From Pseudomonas sp. H1h (GTDB lineage: Bacteria; Pseudomonadota; Gammaproteobacteria; Pseudomonadales; Pseudomonadaceae): a DNA stretch of 64,000 nucleotides. Shown here one piece after another: positions 20,792-29,444 of this stretch. A program made the position numbers and the translations under genes. The stretch's first letter is position 1, and every line of letters starts with the position of its first letter. Below the pieces are notes generated by a model. The model was not told where the DNA came from, ran no database searches, and was given only the letters and a program-made list of their open reading frames with translations. The stretch spans positions 1 through 64,000 of the forward strand of contig NZ_AYMJ01000012.1 of assembly GCF_000633255.1 (NCBI RefSeq), given 5' to 3'.

Positions 20792-20796
20792 GTCGG

Positions 20797-21873
20797 TCAC
20801 TGTTTCGGCGCAGGGGCCGGTGCAGCGGCTGGCGGAGCAGCAGGCGCTGGCGCCGCAGCCCCCGGCTCGGCCGGTTTCGGCGCGGCGTCGTCGAACAGGT
20901 TGAGCCGTTCGCGCAACTCATGTGCCGGCACCGGTTGCTGGTCCGCCGGCAGCGCATTCGGATCAACGGGCGTCGCCGGAGCAGCGCCGTTTTCGCCTTC
21001 GGTAGCAGGCTTGGCCGGGTCGGCACCTTGTGAGCCTTCGATGGCCGCTTGCGCCTTCTTGGTCAGCACCACGATGTCGATCCGACGGTTGACCGGGTTG
21101 AACGGGTTTTCCTTGTCGAACAGCGCCGACGAGGCATAACCGACCACCCGCGCCACTTGCCCGTCCGGATAGCTGCCCGCCACCAGTGCACGCCGTGCGG
21201 CGTTGGCGCGGTTGGCCGAGAGCTCCCAGTTACCGAAATCGCCGGTGCCGGTGTACGGCTTGGCGTCGGTGTGGCCGCTGATGCTGATCTTGTTCGGCAC
21301 CGCTTTGATGGTGTCGGCCATGGCCAGCAGGATGTCTTCGAAGTACGGCTTCAGACGTGCAGAGCCCGAGTCGAACATCGGCCGGTTCTCGGCGTCCATG
21401 ATCTGGATGCGCAAGCCGTTCGGGGTGATCTCGAACAGGATCTGATCCTTGAACTTCTGCAGTTGCGGGTTCTCGTTGACCTTGTTCTGCAGTTCCTGCA
21501 GCAACAGTTCCAGGCGTTCCTTCTCGACCTGTTCGGCCATGCCTTCGACCTGCTCAGTGTCGACCGTGACCTTGTCCGGTTGCGGCTGCGACTTCACCTC
21601 AGGGTTGAGGGTATTTTCCGGCGCCAGGGTCGGTGTACCGCCCAGGTCGATGATGTACGGCGTGCCGCTTTCAGAGAAGCCGACCGGATCCTTGAAGTAA
21701 CCGGCGATGGCGATCTTCTGTTCCGGCGTTGCGGTGGACAGCAGCCACAACACCAGGAAGAACGCCATCATCGCCGTGGCGAAGTCGGCGAAGGCGATTT
21801 TCCACGCTCCGCCGTGATGCCCGCCGGCTATGCGCTTGACGCGCTTGATGATAATCGGCTGATTATTTTCCAT
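20797..21873 (-). CDS. motB: flagellar motor stator protein MotB
   Basis: Peptidoglycan-anchoring stator subunit of the flagellar motor. The product is 358 residues. One N-terminal membrane segment contains the proton-binding aspartate (Asp30 in IAFADFATAMMAFF). A plug/linker and an OmpA-like peptidoglycan-binding domain follow (ISGHTDAKPYTG; NWELSANRANAARRAL). The C-terminal tail of about 80 residues is rich in Pro/Ala and low in complexity. The ATG is 3 bp after the motA stop. Confidence 0.97.
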   Translation of the reverse strand: MENNQPIIIKRVKRIAGGHHGGAWKIAFADFATAMMAFFLVLWLLSTATPEQKIAIAGYFKDPVGFSESGTPYIIDLGGTPTLAPENTLNPEVKSQPQPDKVTVDTEQVEGMAEQVEKERLELLLQELQNKVNENPQLQKFKDQILFEITPNGLRIQIMDAENRPMFDSGSARLKPYFEDILLAMADTIKAVPNKISISGHTDAKPYTGTGDFGNWELSANRANAARRALVAGSYPDGQVARVVGYASSALFDKENPFNPVNRRIDIVVLTKKAQAAIEGSQGADPAKPATEGENGAAPATPVDPNALPADQQPVPAHELRERLNLFDDAAPKPAEPGAAAPAPAAPPAAAPAPAPKQ

Positions 21874-21876
21874 AGC

Positions 21877-22728
21877 TTAGCGACCGCGAACGGCTTGTTC
21901 CAGCTCGGCAAAGCTTGGACGGTGGGCCGGGTACAGCACCTTGCGCCCGAACTCGACTGCCAGCGATGGCGGCATGCCGGAAGCGGACGCCACCAGGGAA
22001 GCCTTGATCGCCTCGTAGACGTTCAGTTCTTCCTTGGCATCGTGGGCCAGGGAATGTGCCAACGGGCCGAAGAAACCATACGCTGCGAGAATACCGAAGA
22101 AGGTACCGACCAGTGCCGCACCGACGTGCAGACCGATGGATTTCTGATCGCCCTCACCCAACGACGCCATGGTCACCACGATACCCAGTACCGCCGCGAC
22201 GATACCGAAACCCGGCATGGCGTCGGCAATGCCGTTCACCGCGTGGGATGGATGTTCGAGGTCTTCCTTGAGGCTGTAGAGTTCCATGTCGAACAGGCCT
22301 TCCAGCTCATGCGGAGCCATGTTGCCGGAGGACATGATGCGCAGGTAATCGCAGATGAACGCGGTCATGCGCTCGTCTTTGAGCACGGCCGGGTACTTGG
22401 CGAAGATCGGGCTCGCGGCGGCGTCTTCGATGTCGCCTTCTATGGCCATCATGCCTTCGCGGCGGCTCTTGTTGAGGATCTCGTAGATCAGGCCCAGCAC
22501 TTCGAGATAGAAGGTGTGGCTGAAACGCGAACTGAACATGCTCAGGGATTTCTTGAGCACGTGCATCGTCATGTAACCGGGGTTGGCCTGCAGGAATGCA
22601 CCGAGGGCCGCACCACCGATGATCATCACCTCGAAGGGCTGGATCAGGGCGGCAATTTTGCCGTGGGAGAGCACGTATCCGCCGAGCACGCTCGCGAATA
22701 CGACGATGATGCCGATAATTTTAGCCAT
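21877..22728 (-). CDS. motA: flagellar motor stator protein MotA
   Basis: Proton-channel subunit of the flagellar stator with four membrane segments. The product is 283 residues, starting MAKIIGIIVVFASVLGGYVL. The cytoplasmic loop contains the charged region that contacts FliG (NKSRREGMMAIEGDIEDA). The last two TM helices include GIVAAVLGIVVTMASLGE and GAALVGTFFGILAAYGF. The short motA-motB spacing implies one transcript, read from the sigma-28-like promoter at 22796-22822. Confidence 0.97.
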   Translation of the reverse strand: MAKIIGIIVVFASVLGGYVLSHGKIAALIQPFEVMIIGGAALGAFLQANPGYMTMHVLKKSLSMFSSRFSHTFYLEVLGLIYEILNKSRREGMMAIEGDIEDAAASPIFAKYPAVLKDERMTAFICDYLRIMSSGNMAPHELEGLFDMELYSLKEDLEHPSHAVNGIADAMPGFGIVAAVLGIVVTMASLGEGDQKSIGLHVGAALVGTFFGILAAYGFFGPLAHSLAHDAKEELNVYEAIKASLVASASGMPPSLAVEFGRKVLYPAHRPSFAELEQAVRGR

Positions 22729-22795
22729 AGGTAGAAAGTACTTACTGAGTCGGGTTCAAGGTCATATTCGGAAGTTAAAAAATCTCTTCTTCTAC

Positions 22796-22822
22796 TTATC
22801 GGCAAAACTGCGCCAGACTATA
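22796..22822 (-). promoter_or_regulatory. sigma-28 (FliA)-type promoter for motAB
   Basis: On the minus strand the region reads TATAGTCT, 11 nt, GCCGATAA. The -10 box is identical to the FliA consensus GCCGATAA and the -35 box matches TAAAGTTT at six of eight positions, with the consensus spacer. It lies about 70 nt upstream of the motA start. This places motAB in the late flagellar class. Confidence 0.75.
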
Positions 22823-22893
22823 GCCAGTTCAGGCGAAAAGCCAATTTAGCCCATGCCGGGCGCGTCTACAGTCAGTGAAGATCTCGTCCAGAC

Positions 22894-24432
22894 ATGGCTA
22901 ATGAAACGAACGTCCCACACGCAAAACCGACCACACTCGAAGGCTGGGTAAAGCTGCTCGATAGCGTGCGCCTGCCGGTTCCGCAAGAAGCTCACGACAA
23001 GGTTTGCCGGGCGATTCGCGATAACCGCAGCTCGCTGCGCGACATCGCCGACCTGATGCAGGACAGTCCGGCACTGGCCTTGAGCATCATTCGTGAGGCC
23101 AATCGTCACACCCACGGCACCATGGCCGCACCGGCGGAAAATCTCGAGGTGGCGATCAACCGCCTGGGCCTGGCGCGTACCGAGGAATTGCTCGCGCGCC
23201 TGCCCGTCGAACCGCAGATGCAGATTCCCCAGGCCTTGCGCCAACTGCAAATGATCAGCCAGCACGCCACGCAACAGGCCAACGGTTTTTTCGCCAGTCG
23301 CCTGGCGCGGCTGTGGCAGGACATCCATTGGGGCAGCCTGTTGTTTCTCTCGCCGTTATGGCCGCTGGCGCTGACGTTTCCACAGTTGCTCGAAGAGTGG
23401 GAGCTGCGGGTCATCCACAAGGGCGAGTCGGCCCCGGTGGTCGAGAAGCAACTGTTTGGCGTGCGCCTGCTGAAAATCGCCGAGGCGCTGGTGCAAGTCT
23501 GGCACCTGCCGATCTGGGTGCAGCAAGGCTATAAGCTGCTGCTCAGCGAACAACGCGAACTGGTCAAAGTGCTGCGCATCGCCCGCGACAGCGAACACCC
23601 GCTGCGCCAACAGAACCGCCTCGATGACGATCCGACCCTGCGTCGCTGGCTCAATCAGCCAGCCAACACCGTGATGCTGGCCAACGGCCTGGCGCTGTCG
23701 GCGCAACAGGCCTGGGACAGTCCGCACAGCGAACGCTGGCAATATCTGACCAGCCTTTATCTGCAGATTTCGATGGACGAGGTGCAACAACAATTGCACC
23801 AGCAAGCTGCCAACAGTGCGCGTCAGCATGCAATGCCCGATCTGTGGCACCCGGCCGTTTCATTATTATGGCCGTGGGGCACCCATCGTTTGCCGGCCGG
23901 AATGCTGCCGGCGGCCGCACCGAGTACCGAGGATCTGGCGAATTGGCGCCGGCAATGCGCCGAACTGCTGGCCGAGCCGAGCCGCTTCACCAATGCCATG
24001 AGCCTGACCGTCGCGGCGCGCGATGCCCTGGTTGCCAGCGGTATGCGCCGGGTGATGATTCTGATGGCCGATCGCACACAGTCCAATCTGCGTGTGCACC
24101 AGACCTTCGGCCTGCCGAAAGAAGCCGCCGCGCTGAATTTTGTCGTCAGTCAGAGCAAAGTCCTGCAACGATTGCTCGCGCAGCAGGCACAAGTGCGGAT
24201 CAACCCCGAAAACAACGCACAATTCTCCGCCCTGCTGCCGCCGGGCCTGCGTTCGCTGTTTCGTGGCGAACACCTGTTCCTGCGCTCGCTGGTCAATAAT
24301 GGGCGGGTAATCATGATCGTCGTGGCCGATCAGGGCGGCGGGCCATTCGCCGACATCACGGTGCAGGCTTTCGGCAAAACCGCGCAGTGCATCGAAAAAG
24401 CCCTGCACAGCTTTAGCAGCCGTGGCCGATGA
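22894..24432 (+). CDS. HDOD-domain protein
   Basis: Cytoplasmic 512-residue protein with an N-terminal HDOD domain (about 20-290; LADLMQDSPALALSIIREANR-like core and INRLGLARTEELLARL), a catalytically inactive relative of HD phosphohydrolases. The C-terminal half has GAF-like character (about 350-500; ALVASGMRRVMILMADR). HDOD proteins act in signalling and stress responses; no specific partner is evident. It is divergent from motA and 42 bp upstream of rhdA. The start ATG has only a weak ribosome site. Confidence 0.85.
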   Translation: MANETNVPHAKPTTLEGWVKLLDSVRLPVPQEAHDKVCRAIRDNRSSLRDIADLMQDSPALALSIIREANRHTHGTMAAPAENLEVAINRLGLARTEELLARLPVEPQMQIPQALRQLQMISQHATQQANGFFASRLARLWQDIHWGSLLFLSPLWPLALTFPQLLEEWELRVIHKGESAPVVEKQLFGVRLLKIAEALVQVWHLPIWVQQGYKLLLSEQRELVKVLRIARDSEHPLRQQNRLDDDPTLRRWLNQPANTVMLANGLALSAQQAWDSPHSERWQYLTSLYLQISMDEVQQQLHQQAANSARQHAMPDLWHPAVSLLWPWGTHRLPAGMLPAAAPSTEDLANWRRQCAELLAEPSRFTNAMSLTVAARDALVASGMRRVMILMADRTQSNLRVHQTFGLPKEAAALNFVVSQSKVLQRLLAQQAQVRINPENNAQFSALLPPGLRSLFRGEHLFLRSLVNNGRVIMIVVADQGGGPFADITVQAFGKTAQCIEKALHSFSSRGR

Positions 24433-24474
24433 GGCTGCGCTACAATCCCCCCCTTTGTGCTCTGGAGACCTCAC

Positions 24475-25290
24475 ATGTCTGACTTCTCTGGCTTGCCGCT
24501 CGTCATCGAGCCGAGCGACCTGCTCCCGCGTCTCGATTCCCCTGAACTGATTCTGGTGGATCTGACCAGCCCTGCCCGTTATGCCGAAGGTCACCTTCCC
24601 GGCGCACGCTTTGTTGACCCGAAACGCACCCAGCTCGGCCAGCCGCCGGCGCCGGGACTGCTGCCGGCCAAGGCCGATCTGGAAGCCTTGTTCGGTGAAC
24701 TGGGCCATCGTCAGGACGCGGTCTACGTGGTTTATGACGACGAGGGCGGCGGCTGGGCCGGGCGCTTCATCTGGCTGCTCGACGTGATCGGTCACGACAA
24801 GTACCACTACGTCGATGGTGGTCTGCCGGCGTGGCTGGAGGCTGGCATGCCGATGTCGATCCAGGTGCCGCCTGCGGCGGGCGGCCCGATAGCGCTGAGC
24901 ATTCACGAAGAGCCAACCGCCACTCGCGAATACTTGCAAAGCCGTCTCGGCGCCGCCGATCTGGCGATCTGGGATGCCCGCGGGCCATTGGAGTACTCCG
25001 GCGAGAAGGTGTTGGCCGCCAAGGGTGGGCACATCCCCGGCGCGGTCAATTTCGAGTGGACCGCCGGCATGGACAAGGCCCGTCAGTTGCGCATTCGCGC
25101 AGACATGCCGCAAATCCTCGAAGACCTCGGGATCACCAAGGACAAAGAAATCATTACCCACTGCCAGACCCATCACCGGTCGGGCTTCACTTATCTGGTG
25201 GCCAAGTCCCTCGGTTATCCGCGGGTCAAGGGCTACGCCGGTTCCTGGGGCGAGTGGGGCAACCACCCTGATACGCCTGTCGAGATTTAA
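24475..25290 (+). CDS. rhdA: thiosulfate sulfurtransferase (rhodanese)
   Basis: Tandem-domain rhodanese that transfers sulfane sulfur from thiosulfate to thiol or cyanide acceptors. The product is 271 residues. The C-terminal domain carries the active-site loop HCQTHHRSG, the same CQTHHR loop known from Azotobacter vinelandii RhdA, while the N-terminal domain lacks an active cysteine. The ATG at 24475 has GGAG 8 nt upstream. psd follows after 18 bp. Confidence 0.95.
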   Translation: MSDFSGLPLVIEPSDLLPRLDSPELILVDLTSPARYAEGHLPGARFVDPKRTQLGQPPAPGLLPAKADLEALFGELGHRQDAVYVVYDDEGGGWAGRFIWLLDVIGHDKYHYVDGGLPAWLEAGMPMSIQVPPAAGGPIALSIHEEPTATREYLQSRLGAADLAIWDARGPLEYSGEKVLAAKGGHIPGAVNFEWTAGMDKARQLRIRADMPQILEDLGITKDKEIITHCQTHHRSGFTYLVAKSLGYPRVKGYAGSWGEWGNHPDTPVEI

Positions 25291-25308
25291 GGTTTTTAAG
25301 GACAACTA

Positions 25309-26169
25309 ATGAAAGAGCGTCTGTTTATCCTCAGCCAGTACCTGCTGCCTCATCATCTGCTGTCGCGCCTGGCCGGCTGCATTGCCGAGTGCCGCGTGCG
25401 CTGGTTCAAAAATGCCTTCACCCAGTGGTTCGCCAAGCGTTACCAGGTGGACATGTCGCAAGCGCTGGTCGAAGACCTGACCGCTTACGAGCACTTCAAC
25501 GCCTTCTTCACCCGTGCCCTGAAAGACGGCGCGCGTCCACTGGACGAAACGCCGGGTGCGATCCTCAGCCCGGCCGACGGTGCAGTCAGCCAGCTCGGCC
25601 CGATCGAACACGGTCGTGTGTTCCAGGCCAAGGGCCACAGCTTCAGCGTGTTGGAACTGCTGGGCGGTGACGCGGCCAATGCAGCACCGTTCATGGGCGG
25701 CGATTTCGCCACCATCTACCTGTCGCCGAAGGACTACCACCGCGTGCACATGCCGCTGGCCGGCACCCTGCGCGAGATGGTCTACATCCCGGGCCGGATC
25801 TTCTCGGTCAACCAGACCACCGCCGAAAACGTTCCGGAACTGTTCGCCCGCAACGAGCGTGTGGCGTGCATTTTCGACACCGAGCGCGGCCCGATGGCGG
25901 TTGTACTGGTGGGCGCAATGATCGTTGCTTCGATCGAAACCGTGTGGGCCGGCCTGGTCACGCCGCCAAAGCGTGAACTGAAAACCTTCCGCTACGACGA
26001 AGCCGCCCGTGCGCCGATCCATCTGGAAAAAGGCGCTGAACTGGGCCGCTTCAAGCTGGGTTCGACCGCGATCGTGCTGTTCGGGCCAGATCAGGTGAAA
26101 TGGGCTGAAGAACTCGCCGCTGGTTCGCCAGTGCAGATGGGCCAAGGCCTGGCACTGCCACAAGCCTGA
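25309..26169 (+). CDS. psd: phosphatidylserine decarboxylase proenzyme
   Basis: Makes phosphatidylethanolamine at the inner membrane using a pyruvoyl group produced by self-cleavage. The product is 286 residues. The LGST cleavage motif is near the C-terminus ([11 protein letters not shown]), and the conserved SPADG and [11 protein letters not shown] stretches are present. AAGGA precedes the ATG. It is probably cotranscribed with rhdA. Confidence 0.97.
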   Translation: MKERLFILSQYLLPHHLLSRLAGCIAECRVRWFKNAFTQWFAKRYQVDMSQALVEDLTAYEHFNAFFTRALKDGARPLDETPGAILSPADGAVSQLGPIEHGRVFQAKGHSFSVLELLGGDAANAAPFMGGDFATIYLSPKDYHRVHMPLAGTLREMVYIPGRIFSVNQTTAENVPELFARNERVACIFDTERGPMAVVLVGAMIVASIETVWAGLVTPPKRELKTFRYDEAARAPIHLEKGAELGRFKLGSTAIVLFGPDQVKWAEELAAGSPVQMGQGLALPQA

Positions 26170-26183
26170 TTCGTCTTCGGTGA

Positions 26184-26201
26184 GAGCGGCTTCGGCCGCT
26201 C
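26184..26201 (+). terminator. UUCG hairpin after psd
   Basis: Stem GAGCGGC / GCCGCTC closed by a TTCG tetraloop, 15 bp after the psd stop. There is no T-run, so it may be a weak terminator, an mRNA 3'-end stabiliser or a REP relic. Confidence 0.4.
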
Positions 26202-26237
26202 CCACCGATTGCTGTAATTGCTGCTATGGTTTTTGGC

Positions 26238-27992
26238 ATGAGCCAGACCATCTCCCCTCCGCTGCTAAACGCCCCGACTCCAACGCAGTCACGCCTGTCG
26301 TTCTGCGAAGCCACCCCGCGCGACCTCAAACGCTGGATCGCCGGCCTGCCCAAGGCCAACATCGGTGAAACCGCCCGCCAGTTGTACCAAGGCCTGGGCG
26401 AACTCAACCAACTGCTCACCCCCAGCGACAATCGCCTGCAGTTGCTGGAGTTGCTGCGTCCCGAGGTGTATTTCGTCTGCCAGCATCTGGAGCGGCACTT
26501 CCTGCATCAGGCGATCATGCTCGATGATCGTTCGCGCAAGATCAGCAACCTGTGCCAGGCGCTGCAAAGTCAGTTGGCCATCGGCTACAAACAGATCGTT
26601 CTGCGCATTGCCCCCAAGTACCACAAGGATCGCGCGACGCTGGTCAGTCAGGCCCTGCAACGGGCCGCCCATGCACTCAAGAGGCAACTGCTGCGGGCCG
26701 CGCAGCTGTATAGCCCGGCGCCGGAGCAGCTGTGGTTCGAGCTGCATCAGTTGTATCGCTGCGCCTGCGGATTGCAGCTGCAACAACGCCGGGTGCATGA
26801 CGACCTGGCGAGCCTGAGCACCGAACTGAGTCTGGAGCAGACCTACATTGCCGCCCTGCTGCTGGGCAGCGCCCGCTGCAATCAACTGCGGCAGAACCAG
26901 ATCGCCCGGTTGGGCGAAGTGCTGGAACCGTGGAGCGCCCTGCTCAAGCTGCACCCCGGCAGCCCGGACGATGGCCTGTTCGCCATCAGCGCCGAACTGG
27001 ACGCCGGCCCGCGCTACCGCAGCATGTTCCGCAAAGAACAGCAGGGCGCCCTGCTCGGTTTCAATCCGCAGCCGCTGGTGAATGTCATCGAAGCGCATTT
27101 GCTGCATCAGGAAACGTCGACGCCACTGCCCATCCCGTCGGGACTGAGCCTCGACACCCTGCAGCATCTGCACGCCAGTTGGGGCCAGGCCGCCGAGCGC
27201 AGTTTTCAGCGCACTGTCGGCCAGGGCAACCTGACCGTGTGCGTGGGCATGAGCGCCCTGCACTTCTATCTGGGCGGCGAGCGCACCTTCAGCGAACTGC
27301 TCAAACACCCCGGTGCCCGCGCGGCAAACTTCAGCAGCGCCGTGGCCCAAGGTGAAAAAGACAGCTGGAGCCAGGCCTTCGACGCCGCCCCGCAGAGCAA
27401 GGCGGATGAGTTTCTGCCCTATGAAGAAATCCAGTACGACCATCTCGGTGAGGACGAAAGCCAGACCGACCACACACCGCACTACCCGACCTACACGTTA
27501 CCCGTGATCAACCACAGCCCCGGCGGTTATTGCCTGGGGTGGCCGAGTGAAGTGCCCGCCGAGTTGCAGGCCGGGGAGATGGTCGGGATTCAGGACAGTT
27601 CGAATCAGGGCTGGAGCATTGCGGTAGTCCGCTGGATTCGTCAGGTACGCGGCAGCGGGCCGCAAATGGGCATTGAACTGGTGGCACCGCACGCCGAACC
27701 CTGCGGATTGCAACTGGTGCGCTCGCAGGACGATCACAGTCACTATTTACGCGGCCTGTTGCTGCCCGAGATCAGCGCCATCGACTTGCCCGCAACCTTG
27801 CTGGCCCCACGCTTGCCGTTTCAGGAAGGCAATAAAGTGCTGATCAACACCCACGGCGAAGAACACCGCGCCGGACTGGATCGACGGGTGGCGAGTACGC
27901 ACAGTTTCAATCAGTTTGCCTATCGCTCGCTGGAGGCCGCGCGCAATGGCGGGAGCGAGGAGGATTTCGATTCGTTGTGGAAGTCGCTTTAG
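26238..27992 (+). CDS. conserved protein with C-terminal PilZ-like domain
   Basis: 584-residue cytoplasmic protein. Residues 30-400 are mostly helical, Leu/Gln/Ala rich, with no domain I can name. The C-terminal part (about 415-500) looks like a PilZ beta barrel: VINHSPGGYCLGW fits the (D/N)xSxxG motif and is followed by GWSIAVVRWIRQ and QMGIELVA strands. The arginine-rich RxxxR that usually precedes this motif is not seen, so c-di-GMP binding is uncertain. The P. aeruginosa counterpart sits next to fimX; here serB follows after a REP pair. The ATG at 26238 is preferred; one at 26226 is also in frame. Confidence 0.75.
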   Translation: MSQTISPPLLNAPTPTQSRLSFCEATPRDLKRWIAGLPKANIGETARQLYQGLGELNQLLTPSDNRLQLLELLRPEVYFVCQHLERHFLHQAIMLDDRSRKISNLCQALQSQLAIGYKQIVLRIAPKYHKDRATLVSQALQRAAHALKRQLLRAAQLYSPAPEQLWFELHQLYRCACGLQLQQRRVHDDLASLSTELSLEQTYIAALLLGSARCNQLRQNQIARLGEVLEPWSALLKLHPGSPDDGLFAISAELDAGPRYRSMFRKEQQGALLGFNPQPLVNVIEAHLLHQETSTPLPIPSGLSLDTLQHLHASWGQAAERSFQRTVGQGNLTVCVGMSALHFYLGGERTFSELLKHPGARAANFSSAVAQGEKDSWSQAFDAAPQSKADEFLPYEEIQYDHLGEDESQTDHTPHYPTYTLPVINHSPGGYCLGWPSEVPAELQAGEMVGIQDSSNQGWSIAVVRWIRQVRGSGPQMGIELVAPHAEPCGLQLVRSQDDHSHYLRGLLLPEISAIDLPATLLAPRLPFQEGNKVLINTHGEEHRAGLDRRVASTHSFNQFAYRSLEAARNGGSEEDFDSLWKSL

Positions 27993-28003
27993 ATCGAGTT
28001 GAG

Positions 28004-28074
28004 CCCTTCGCGAGCAAGCCCGCTCCCACAGGAGACCGAATTCCAATGTGGGAGCGGGCTTGCTCGCGAAGAGG
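28004..28074. repeat. inverted REP pair between the PilZ-like gene and serB
   Basis: Two opposed REP units (28004-28032 and 28047-28074) separated by 14 bp, between convergent genes. The right-hand unit is followed by a CCCGTTCAGACAGCAGAGAC tail that resembles the sequence near 42960. Confidence 0.9.
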
Positions 28075-28095
28075 CCCGTTCAGACAGCAGAGACT

Positions 28096-29310
28096 TCAGA
28101 GTTCCCCGTCACGGTCGCGAAAGCCCAGCAGGTACAACACACCATCCAGCCCAAGCGTGGAGATCGCCTGCTTGGCCGACTGCTTGACCAACGGCTTGGC
28201 CCGGAACGCCACACCCAGACCGGCAATCGCCAGCATCGGCAGGTCATTCGCGCCATCGCCCACCGCAATGGTCTGCTCCAGACGCAAGCCTTCCTTGTGC
28301 GCCAGCTCCTTCAGCAGATCAGCCTTGCGCTGCGCATCGACGATCGGCTCGATCGCCACGCCGGTGCACTTGCCGTCGACCACTTCCAGTTCGTTGGCGA
28401 ATACGTAGTCGATGCCGAGCCTGGCCTGCAGTTGCTTGGCGAAGTAGGTGAAGCCGCCAGACAGGATCGCCGTCTTGTAACCCAGACGCTTGAGTTCGGC
28501 GAACAGGGTTTCGGCGCCTTCGGTCAACCGCAGCGACGCGCCGATCGAGTCCAGCACGCTGACGTCCAGGCCCTTGAGCAGCGCCAGACGTTCCTTGAAG
28601 CTGGCGCGAAAATCCAGCTCGCCGGCCATGGCGCGCTCGGTGATGGCCGAGACTTGCTCGCCCACGCCGGCTGCCTTGGCCAGTTCATCGATGACTTCGG
28701 CTTCGATCAGCGTCGAGTCCATGTCGAACACCGCCAGACGCCGGTTGCGGCGGAACAGCGAATCTTCCTGAAAGGCGATATCGACGTTCAGCTCTTGGGC
28801 GACGCTGAGGAATTCAGCGCGCAGGGCCTGCGGGTCAGCCGCTTCGCCCCGCACGGAGAACTCGATGCAGCCCTTGCCCTTGTCCTCCGGCGTGTCCAGC
28901 GGCATGCGACCCGACAGACGGTCGATATGATCGATGTTCAGGCCATATTTGGCAGTGATCGAGCTGACCGCCTGCAATTGGCCGGCGGTCACCTTGCGGG
29001 TCAACAGGGTGACGATGTGGCGTTTCTTGCCCTGATTGCCCACCCACTGCTGGTAATCCTCTTCAGACACCGGGGTGAAGCGCACCTGCTGATCGAGCTC
29101 GTAACCCTTGAACAGGATGTCCTTGAGCACAGCCTTGGCCTGCTCGGAGTCGGGGATCTCGACCAGGATGCCGAACGACAGGGTGTCGTGGATCACCGCC
29201 TGACCGATGTCGAGGATGTTCACACCACCCTGGGCCAGAACGCCGGTAATGGCCGCAGTCAGACCCGGACGGTCGACTCCCGTGATGTTAATCAGGACGA
29301 TTTCGCGCAA
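28096..29310 (-). CDS. serB: phosphoserine phosphatase
   Basis: HAD-family phosphatase for the last step of serine synthesis. The product is 404 residues, longer than the E. coli enzyme because of two N-terminal ACT-like regulatory domains (LINITGVDRPGLTAAITGVL at residues 5-25 and a second from about 95). The HAD motifs are FDMDSTLIEAE (nucleophile Asp), LSGGFTYF and GDGANDLPML. The start appears to be TTG at 29310 giving MREIVLINITG; no better ATG exists. It is divergent from the Smp gene. Confidence 0.96.
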   Translation of the reverse strand: MREIVLINITGVDRPGLTAAITGVLAQGGVNILDIGQAVIHDTLSFGILVEIPDSEQAKAVLKDILFKGYELDQQVRFTPVSEEDYQQWVGNQGKKRHIVTLLTRKVTAGQLQAVSSITAKYGLNIDHIDRLSGRMPLDTPEDKGKGCIEFSVRGEAADPQALRAEFLSVAQELNVDIAFQEDSLFRRNRRLAVFDMDSTLIEAEVIDELAKAAGVGEQVSAITERAMAGELDFRASFKERLALLKGLDVSVLDSIGASLRLTEGAETLFAELKRLGYKTAILSGGFTYFAKQLQARLGIDYVFANELEVVDGKCTGVAIEPIVDAQRKADLLKELAHKEGLRLEQTIAVGDGANDLPMLAIAGLGVAFRAKPLVKQSAKQAISTLGLDGVLYLLGFRDRDGEL

Positions 29311-29381
29311 CGCGCACCCCCGCAGCTGGAAAAAAATCGCATTCTACCCACTTTCAGTGACCATCGGGCACCGCGAGCGCT

Positions 29382-29409
29382 TTGCCGGCCTAGGGCCTGT
29401 CGCTATACT
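29382..29409 (+). promoter_or_regulatory. possible sigma-70 promoter of the Smp/AhpA gene
   Basis: TTGCCG, 16 nt, TATACT, ending 35 nt before the GTG start codon. The -10 box matches five of six consensus bases and the -35 box four of six. Confidence 0.45.
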
Positions 29410-29444
29410 GCGCGTCAACTTCACGGACAAAAGAGCCGAGCTCA

